Positions 29,492 through 36,394 of a DNA stretch of 36,394 bases are shown in pieces; within the stretch, counting starts at the first letter, position 1; every line of letters starts with the position of its first letter. A program made the translations under genes and the position numbers. The DNA comes from Spirogloea muscicola (lineage: Eukaryota; Streptophyta; Zygnematophyceae; Spirogloeales; Spirogloeaceae). The notes beneath the pieces were generated by a model. That model did not search any database and was not told the origin of the DNA. It worked only from the letters and a program-made list of their open reading frames with translations. The stretch spans positions 115,090-151,483 of the forward strand of contig WELB01000041.1 in the NCBI GenBank assembly GCA_009602725.1, read 5' to 3'.

Positions 29492-30894
29492 GAGTACTAC
29501 TGTCCAGAAATTTGACCACCGCACATTGGCTCTACTGTTGGGGTGGAGGACCACCACCACAGCCGCTGCAGGCAGCCAAGCAACTGTAGAAGCTCATAGT
29601 GCTGGCAAATGTCAAAAATCTAGTAGGGGCTATGAGAGGCCGGTTTCTCTCAGAACTATGTAGGTTCAGACGCTGTGGCTGTCTGTGGTGGTGCAGTCAG
29701 GCGGGGCAGGCTGAGCTGAGGGTGCGAACCACTTTGACACCGTCTGCTCAGCGCCGCCGCCAGTTCGTTGCAGCTGCAGATGGCAGCTCACATCCATCTC
29801 CTCCTCGGTGGCCTTCGTCACGAAAGTGCCTGGAAGAGTGGGGTTGGATAGGAGCTGCCAGTGCCACATTTTCGGCTGCTCTGTAGAACTTGTCATTTGT
29901 AGGGCTTGTTCGCCTATTCTCTGTTTTTCTGTCTTCTGCTAATACTCACAAATGTTCAGGATGCTGTTTACTCTGATCAGTGGCTCAAAGGTGTGAGCTG
30001 TCTATACACCAGCAGTCGTTTCAAAGCCATTTTTCCTAGTGTAATTAACCACAAATGTCTCACTATCTGCTTGCTAGTGAGAAGCACTTCATGCAAATAG
30101 GAGCAGAAAGAGACTGGATAGCCCTCTGCCTGCAATTCCGGAATCGAGAGGAGTCTGGATGTGTAAGCATGACGGCAGCATGTCGCAGCAGTGAAGATGT
30201 GGGGCTTCTATCATCGATAGGCAATGGGTGCTCCATGGTAAGGCTACAGGACCCCAGCTGTCGTCTCCTAATAATGGCATGCGGCCAAGTGGAGTTTCTA
30301 GAAGAGATCAGCTCTTTGCAAAGATCAGCTTATGGCTGCAACCTTGTGGTGGAAATGCGAACTTGGTCAGTGTGCTAGGATCTCTACATGCTTGCTGCAT
30401 GGCAGCTGCTCGCAGTCCTGTGCTGCATTACCAGCAGTACGGGACCCTGTAAGATGGGGGCTCCAGGATTGAGGTACATCCAGCATCCCAGAAAGAGTTC
30501 TCTGTGATCAAGGCTAGTGAATGAGTGAAAGCAGAGTCAGTGCACAATAATCGTACTGGCCACTACGGCAGTTGCCCCTTCGTGAAGCGTGCAGCCTTCT
30601 TCATCCTCTGTTGCTGTTTGGGGTACCTTCAGATCCATGGACGACTGTGGATCGATCACCAGGCTGTGGATATGTCAGGTTGTTGGGGAAACGTCGCATG
30701 GTAGGGGAACCGAAGGTTTGAGATGGAGCCCACCAGGTGGCCAACGGCGCAAGCGTACCGACTGGGCTTGGCTGACGGCCGCGCGGGAGATGGCCTTCGG
30801 TACAGAAGCGTCGCTGGTGGGTGGTCACGGTGGTGGCAGCTGCGGCGGTGGTGGCAGCGGTGGTGGTGGAGCCAGACGGCGATCCAGTCCGTCG
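29492..30894. other. Intergenic region between the F-box and oxidoreductase genes
   Basis: About 1.4 kb with the F-box 3' UTR and the oxidoreductase promoter. GC rises sharply after about 30.75 kb, as at the starts of the other genes. GGTGGTGG-type repeats occur at 30820-30875. Short open frames show no recognisable family. Confidence 0.5.
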
Positions 30895-33800
30895 ATGGCG
30901 GCGCCGCCCGCGCTGGCGCTGCTGGGCGCCGGCGTCTTCGCGCGCGACGCCTACGCCGGCATCCTCGCCGGCCTCGCCGGCACCGTCGCCCTGCGCGCCA
31001 TCTGGAGCCGCTCCCGGGTGCGCTCTCGCGCCGCCCGCTCCGGCCCTCCTCAGTCGCGACGATCCCCTTGACGTCGCCCCATCGCGACGCCATTGCCTTC
31101 AACGGCGGCCGCGCCGTCTGCCGCAGGAGGCGGCGGAAGCCCTGCTGCCCCTCGTCCAGCCCTTTGCGCCAAGCGCCGAGGCTCGGTGGGGCTCCGCCGG
31201 CCTGCAGGCCATTCTGGACGACCCCCACGTCCACTGCGTCGCCGTCGTCCTACCCATCCAGGTCCAGGTCAGTCCGGCACTCGTGGTGGCCATGGCCGTC
31301 GCCGGGCCAGCTCCCTCCAGCCTCACCCAGTTGCGGAGACCTTTGGAGGCAAAGTCGACAGACACTGGCCTTAGCACAAGGCCTTAGCACAAGAGCAAGG
31401 GTACCGATGCTGGCACATCCATCTCAAAGAGTTGTAATTGTGGCCGCCGTTAATTGTGGCAGCTGGTGGGTAAGCCTGCTTCAATCAGATTACGCTGAGC
31501 TAATCTGACTTACTTGCTAGAGGCTGAGAGACCCAGAGACTTGGCGAGCAGGACCATGCAGTAGAGCTCACCACACACCTGTCGGTCGTTGTCTCAGAAT
31601 TTTCCGTTATGCAGAGGAAACCTTGTTGACCCCGCTGTCGTCCTGTTGACAGGACAGCCTGAGGTGGTGATCAAGGCATTGCGAGCTGGCAAGCATGTAC
31701 TTCAAGGTGAGGACAGAGGCGATCAAGTTGGCATCTTGTACAGGCCGATCAGTTGCATTCCCAGTGGCAATCAGCACACATTGCAGGGACAGATGATGAT
31801 GCACTAGTGTCAAACATGCATCTTCAAGTTGGTCTATTTCCGGAAGGCTTGAACTCACTACGATCTAGCGGATCGCAAGCTTCACTTGCATGTCACTAAA
31901 GCATTGTTAATTGAACCACGTTTTTGCTATCTGCTTTGTTGGTGATGTGTGACACTGCACTTGTGCAGAGAAGCCTGTGGGAGCAAGTGAGTTACAGATT
32001 GTAAGACCTACCTGCAAATAATTCTCAGCTTGTGGTCGTTGAGCATTCACGTTGATCGCGTTGAAGTGCCAATCACTGAAGCCCATGTCTCCCGTATCCT
32101 ATTTGCTGATTGGAGTTCTACACTGTCCAGCTTTAGCAGCTGGTCTTGAGATATTGCAAGCCTACCGCAACATTGCTTCATCAGGAGGCCCATCTCCAAT
32201 CTGGGCTGTCGCTGAAAACTTCCGTTTTGAAACTGGGCTCGCTGAGGTTAATAGCGTCCACCTCAATGAATCTACTGTCTGTTATTGCTTAGACAAATGG
32301 AGCTGTCCAGGCATTGCAGGCATTTCCCATACTCTAGCTTAGGCATTGAGCACTTTTTCTGCACTGATCAATGGAGGTAGCTGACCCTCTTGGTGCAGGC
32401 TGGGAGACTTGTTCGCACAATGGGGAGGCTGATGTTGGTGGAGGTCAATGTAGAAGTTGCCATGAACCCAAGGAACAAGTACTTCGCCTGCGAATGGCGA
32501 CGAGATCCTGGCTTCACGGTTTGCTGTTATGACACTAGATTGTTCTCTGCCTTGTCTCTGCCGCCATTTTTCCTCCTGCATAGTGTACAGCCCTTGAATG
32601 TGCATGTATCTTAAGGCCCTGAGTAGCATACACTGTGCTTTGCGGCCATGGCAGGGTGGTTTTATCACAGACTGTGGAGTACACTTTGTAGCTGCCACAA
32701 GGCTGGTAAGCATCATACTAGCAGCCTTGAAGCTGAGTAGTGTGGCTATTATCTGCTTCTTTACCAGTGTATGTAGCAAGAAGATGACATGCACGGACGG
32801 CATGGCTGCAACCCTACTTTGCGTGCTATAGTGGTGGTTCAGCCTAAGCAGTACTCTTTGCCCTCCTACATCCTGATTCGATCTAGACTTGGCCTGTCTA
32901 GCTGACAGGTTCTGATATTTCCTCTGTTAGCGGCATTGCTACTCACTCAGAGCCAGCACTACCACCACCAGATAACTTGGTCACACTGTTGTGAGTGTGA
33001 ATCCCTTACAGCCGCTTCAAGTTGCTTCCAATCATAACTGACATACAAACATTGCGTATTGACGACCAGTGCCTCACCCTTCTTATATTTGCAGGTCATT
33101 TGTCAATGGGGCCACTGGAGTCATGAGCATTTGTTACTCTGCACCAAGCAATCGGGTATTCAATGCTGTGTCTTGAATGACTATATTCAATGTCGTGATG
33201 GACTATGGCTAAAGCAACAGGTCAAATTGCAGACGTGCAGACGGCCAGCAGCATGAGGGGGGGGTGCTTGTAGGATCGGTTTTGCCATGGTAGGCTTAAC
33301 AGGGTCTGTGTCATGCTTGACAATAGAGCGGAGCTTGCAAAGAGTCTATGAGTCTAGCTGGATACATGCTGAAAATGGGTCAAGAAGGTGCATCACTTGT
33401 AAGGAAATCTAAGTTGCTCCGGATGTGTATTTTCAATGATAGCAAGGACTGCCGTTCGTCTGCAGATGAGCTGGCGAGCGGTGTGCGCTGAGGGGACAGT
33501 TGAGGTGTCAAGAAGCACGCAGGCTGGCAACTTTGGATACCTTTGGATACCTGGTGATACCTTTGTTTCGCTTTTCCAGTGATTATGAGGAGTATAGCAT
33601 GTCTGACACGATATTGGAAGTACCTGGAGATCTGCATGATAGCTCACAGTGTCAGCTCTATTATCTGGAGATCTTTACGACAGCTCACAGTTGAGCTCTA
33701 AGTAGGGCTTGTGAGTGGGTCTACAGCGTGATTGAAGTCTTGCAGATGCTTGTCAGGTGACAGGATCACCAGCTGGAGAGAAGCCTGTGCTATCTTTCCA

Positions 33801-34207
33801 CGCGTTTTCGGGCATCGAAGAGGAACTCAAAGCTTTTGCCGAAGATGTTGCAAGTGCTGTCAAGGTTTGACCCATTACCTTAGTTATGAATTGGGCCAGA
33901 GTCTTCAGATAGCCTTGTGTCACGAGCCTCACCAATGTGTGGATATGGATGGTAGTTGATGTTCACAGAGGGTTTTCACCTGGCACTGCCACCCTCGCAA
34001 GAGGCACAACATTCCAGGAGGTTCAATTTTGTTGTGTGATCGATGCACTGCGTTTGATTGTGTTGCGTAACACAGGGTGTCGGAGCAGCCAATGTAGACA
34101 AGAGGAGCTCGCCAGAGGAAGCCCTCATCGACCTTGCCGTTATTGAGGCAGCGCTCCAGTCCGGAGTGCATGGAGGGGGCCGAAGAACCGTGCAGTTGTC
34201 CTTCTGA
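30895..34207 (+). CDS. Gfo/Idh/MocA-family NAD(P)-dependent oxidoreductase (12 exons)
   Basis: Exons: 30895-31017, 31127-31267, 31658-31706, 31969-31986, 32131-32246, 32399-32518, 32655-32705, 32902-32990, 33095-33155, 33466-33553, 33746-33864, 34076-34207; 368 residues, close to plant homologues (about 360-370). The N-terminal Rossmann fold opens ALALLGAGVFARDAYAG (dinucleotide-binding GxG), then AIWSRS and VAVVLP. AGKHVLQEKP carries the family's conserved Lys (residue 106). The C-terminal domain has IWAVAENFRFE, GGFITDCGVHFVAATRL, LPPPDN and FSGIEEELKAF, and ends VIEAALQSG...QLSF-stop. The family oxidises or reduces sugar-like and other substrates; the substrate here is not predictable. No signal peptide is seen, so it is probably cytosolic. 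Exon 4 is an 18-base microexon. The exon 10/11 junction is uncertain: donor G|GTGATA with acceptor at 33745 was preferred, but TTT|GTTTCG with acceptor GTCAG at 33756 also keeps frame. Confidence 0.88.
33624..33700. repeat. Diverged ~41-bp duplication inside oxidoreductase intron 10
   Basis: CTGGAGATCT...AGCTCACAG...GAGCTCTA-like sequence occurs twice, starting at about 33624 and 33665. It lies in the intron whose splice sites are the least certain in the gene. Confidence 0.6.
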
Positions 34208-35180
34208 TCCGGTGCTCAAGTTAGGCTATCTGCTGTGCAGTATCTGAAGCTGGCATCGTGGCATTCTGAGATTGGTGACTGCCCAGTAAGTGCCATGCAC
34301 CTGATTGCAGATTACATTGCAGAGAAGTGGTGCCAGTGAGATGGTCCGATACGGTGGTGTGTTGCAGCTGCAGTTGGGCTGGACGCATAGAACAGTCCCT
34401 TAAAGGATTGGTGAGAAAAGCAAGACCTGGACATTCAGGTGGAATTGGGTGCAAGTACTAATGAGATTTTTCCACTTACGATTTGATCAACATTGTCTTA
34501 TAAGCCGGAAGCCAATGACCGGAAGCCAATGCTTTGTGACTAAAGGAATGACAGACTGGCAACAAATTTTCAAGCTCGAAGGAGCCGAGTTGGGCGTACG
34601 TTCTATCCAACAGCCTGAGTATAGGCGTGAAAGAGTAGAATGCAGAGACTGCCTCCCGAAGGATGCAGTGATGTGCAGAGCCAGTGTTATGGATGGTCAA
34701 TTGTCTGGCAAGAGTTGCACTTAAATGAGGGCACAGCAACAAGAGGTAAACCTACTGCTGCCTTATGATCTTGTAGCCGCTAGTCAGCACGACCTAATTT
34801 GAATACACTATGGGGTGGTAGAAGTGAAGAAAGTGCCTCGCTGAAATCCTGAAGCTGCTGCGAAGGCGTGCCTGGCACACAGATGCCAGGTAATGCCTGT
34901 AACGGATGCAGCACATGCAAAGGCGGCAAGTCAAGCAAGCATGGCAAGACAGCTTGGGCTAAGATGCCGCTGCTTGCCGCTCTGTGCCTGTCGCCTTGCC
35001 TACTTGTGTCGTTCCAGCTGGAGCAGCAGGTCTGGCCAACTGGTATGTACTTTGTAATGCACGAGGACTCAAGTGGCCAGGGAGGGGGTTCCGTCCTGCA
35101 TAGAGAAGTGGCTGAATTCGTGAAGGGGCGGGTGCAAAAGCTAGCTGAGTGCATGAAGAGTTTGGGTTGAAAGTGCATGC
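34208..35180. other. 3' flank of the oxidoreductase with unassigned open frames
   Basis: The 3' UTR and about 900 bases without a recognised gene. A 14-bp tandem repeat (CCGGAAGCCAATGA/C) is at 34505-34532. The plus-strand frame 34868-35170 (100 codons, with PLLAALCLSPCLLVSF, WPTGMYFVMHED and EVAEFVKGRVQKL) looks protein-like but matches nothing I recognise; it is not called as a gene. Confidence 0.4.
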
Positions 35181-35224
35181 ATCTACACTGCACGGAGCTG
35201 CAGGTTGGACCACACTTGACCTTT

Positions 35225-35445
35225 GCGTGTCCGTAACAGGAAGTCAGATGAGTGAAGGGAGGCATAGCTGGAGGGGGAGGGTAGCGAGGTTGGCTGCCGT
35301 GGGCAGTGGGTGGGTGGCGGCGCAATTCCATTTCTGCATGCTGACCTCCCGCTGCCACCGCCCCCTTCGCGCGAGAGAAGGCACGCGGTGCGCATAAATA
35401 AAAGGGTGGCCAAATCTAGAAATACACTGTTCAGTGCAAAAAGTT
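35225..35445 (-). mobile_element. Non-autonomous element: head block to decayed SDFLL tail
   Basis: Minus strand: a head block at 35440-35365 (ACTGAACAGTGTATTTCTAG, TTTATGCGCACCGCG, TGCCTTCTC) is followed by about 120 bases and the decayed tail SSDFLLRT at about 35252-35229. Same order as 25405-24985. Confidence 0.6.
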
Positions 35446-35589
35446 GGACCACTTAAAGGGATGCCCAATTGAAATGACTAAGGCAAGAAGGCTTTTTGTT
35501 GCTGTTTGCTTGGTGCTTAGGACTTCGCAGCTCCATCCTTGGCAGTAGTTCTCCTATTTCGTCTAAACAGCAATTCGGCTCGGCTCGGT

Positions 35590-35640
35590 TTGGCCTCCCT
35601 CCTTCCTTGGGCTGGCCTCTCACAGCCACTGCTGTCAAGT
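35590..35640 (+). mobile_element. Isolated hairpin module
   Basis: Plus strand: CCTTCCTTGGGCTGGCCTCT followed by CACAGCCACTG. The stem is GGCTG...CAGCC, the long-loop variant of the module. Confidence 0.55.
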
Positions 35641-35769
35641 TGGAAGAGCTGTTTCTTGACAGTGTACCCAACAGAGTGTGACACCTGCTAGATTGCCAGT
35701 GTATATGGGCATTGACCGCTGCATCGTCCGATAACCGCTAACTACGATCTATAGATCAGTCCAATCCGC

Positions 35770-36075
35770 TACAGTATCATGCGCACCGCGCGCTTTACCT
35801 CTTCCTCTGGCCCCTTTGTCCGCTTTTCCTGCCCCGAGTTACTCTGATTTGCTGTTGCTCACACGTGGATTCTGAGCATCCATCTGCATCTCCCTCTGCA
35901 CCGTCTTGCACTTAGTAGTGTAGTCCTTTTTCGGCACTTCTTTCTTTGGCTTTGAACATTGTCCATTCTTTTTGGGTTGGCTTTGCCAGCCCCTCTTCTC
36001 AATGGGCGGGCACTATCTTCTTTGTCAATTCTTTTCGGGCTGGCTTTTCCACAGCCCTTGCCCTCATGGGAAAGA
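35770..36075 (+). mobile_element. Non-autonomous element: head, SDLLLLTRGF tail, tandem hairpin pair
   Basis: Plus strand, in order: head block fragment ATCATGCGCACCGCGCGCTT (about 35777-35796), tail SDLLLLTRGF-stop (35843-35875), hairpin 1 (arms 35974-35980 and 35986-35992, one G-U pair), CAATGGGCGGGCACT, then hairpin 2 (arms 36037-36042 and 36052-36057). All three signature blocks in one orientation within about 300 bases make this the most compact candidate unit. Confidence 0.7.
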
Positions 36076-36394
36076 GATCGTGTATTAGAAAGAAATGTAG
36101 GCCAAATGGCCAGGTACAAAGGCAAGCACATCTAAAATCTACATAACCTACAGCAGATTGACCCGCTCAATAACCACGGGTCAAAACATAAAGGTCACTA
36201 CTCGATGCATGAATACTAGATGCCAGGAACGGAGCCCTTCTGCCACCTACTAGAGCTCGCCCAGCTTTCTGGTGCAAGGCACTAGCCTGAGCACGCTGCA
36301 AACAGGCCGAAACTCGACGTCGCAAGAGCGACAGATATGCAGCTGGCAAGCCCATCTCAGCCGGAAACACATCTGCGCGTCGAGTGTAGCCTAG
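36076..36394 (-). mobile_element. SDLYVL-family LINE 3' end, running off the window
   Basis: The minus strand from 36370 to 36167 encodes the LINE C-terminus in one open frame: PAAYLSLLRRRVSACLQRAQ, then ALHQKAGRAL, then SDLYVLTRGY-stop. Stem arms TTGACCCG (36158-36165) and CGGGTCAA (36177-36184) pair perfectly around the stop. The region QRAQASALHQKAGRAL is visibly related to SMARALHLRAGRAL of the 7.5-9.66 kb element, so the two families share a C-terminal domain. The element continues beyond base 36394. Confidence 0.75.

Noticed and set aside
34780-35358. A 192-codon minus-strand gene
   Set aside because: Composition is Pro/Ser/Cys-rich without pattern, there is no homology, and it overlaps a more protein-like plus-strand frame and a repeat head block.
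1-36394. tRNA or rRNA genes, riboswitches, bacterial operons
   Set aside because: No cloverleaf, rRNA core or bacterial-style gene packing was seen. All confident genes have spliceosomal introns.

Overview
The window looks like nuclear DNA of a green-lineage eukaryote, most likely a streptophyte alga or another early-diverging relative of land plants. I reconstructed five protein-coding genes. All are cut by spliceosomal introns (roughly 70-370 bases) and all encode families best known from plants: V-ATPase subunit E, a U-box/ARM-repeat E3 ligase, a malectin-like LRR receptor kinase with 72-base phase-2 LRR exons, a VFB/SKIP2-type F-box/LRR protein, and a plant-type Gfo/Idh/MocA oxidoreductase. 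The receptor kinase is the main reason for preferring a streptophyte. The species cannot be named from the sequence alone.

Layout. 111-1529 (+) is V-ATPase subunit E. 6285-2725 (-) is the U-box/ARM gene, convergent with it. 6.3-7.5 kb is GC-rich sequence leading into a broken non-LTR retrotransposon (about 7.5-9.66 kb, +). 9.76-12.06 kb is AT-richer DNA with no recognisable gene and two short tandem duplications. 12.3-15.9 kb is a thicket of nested retrotransposon 3' ends in both orientations. 16164-22069 (+) is the receptor kinase, 16 exons. 22.7-25.9 kb is a second repeat thicket. An assembly gap (336 N, 25988-26323) hides the start of the F-box/LRR gene, which is visible to 29491 (+). 30895-34207 (+) is the oxidoreductase, 12 exons. 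34.2-36.4 kb is mostly repeat debris. Exon joins were accepted only where phase, splice dinucleotides and family similarity all agreed; one join in the kinase and one in the oxidoreductase remain ambiguous.

The host genes do not form a pathway. V-ATPase E and the oxidoreductase are housekeeping or metabolic, and two encode E3-ligase components (U-box and SCF F-box). ARM/U-box ligases are known partners of receptor kinases in plants, but nothing here shows that these two work together.

The most unusual content is the repeat fraction. At least fourteen places carry the same protein-terminal signature, Ser-Asp-x-x-x-Leu-(Thr/Ser)-Arg-Gly-Tyr-stop, or a decayed form of it. In several copies the stop codon lies inside a stem-loop whose arms show compensatory change. 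A second hairpin (GGGCTGG...CCAGCCC) occurs about 25 times, often as tandem pairs. A third conserved block (TGAACAGTGTA...GCGCACCGCGCGCCTTCTC) occurs about ten times, and several copies lie upstream of a tail in the same orientation. Together these suggest a LINE lineage with a stringently recognised 3' RNA structure and a non-autonomous family that borrows it.
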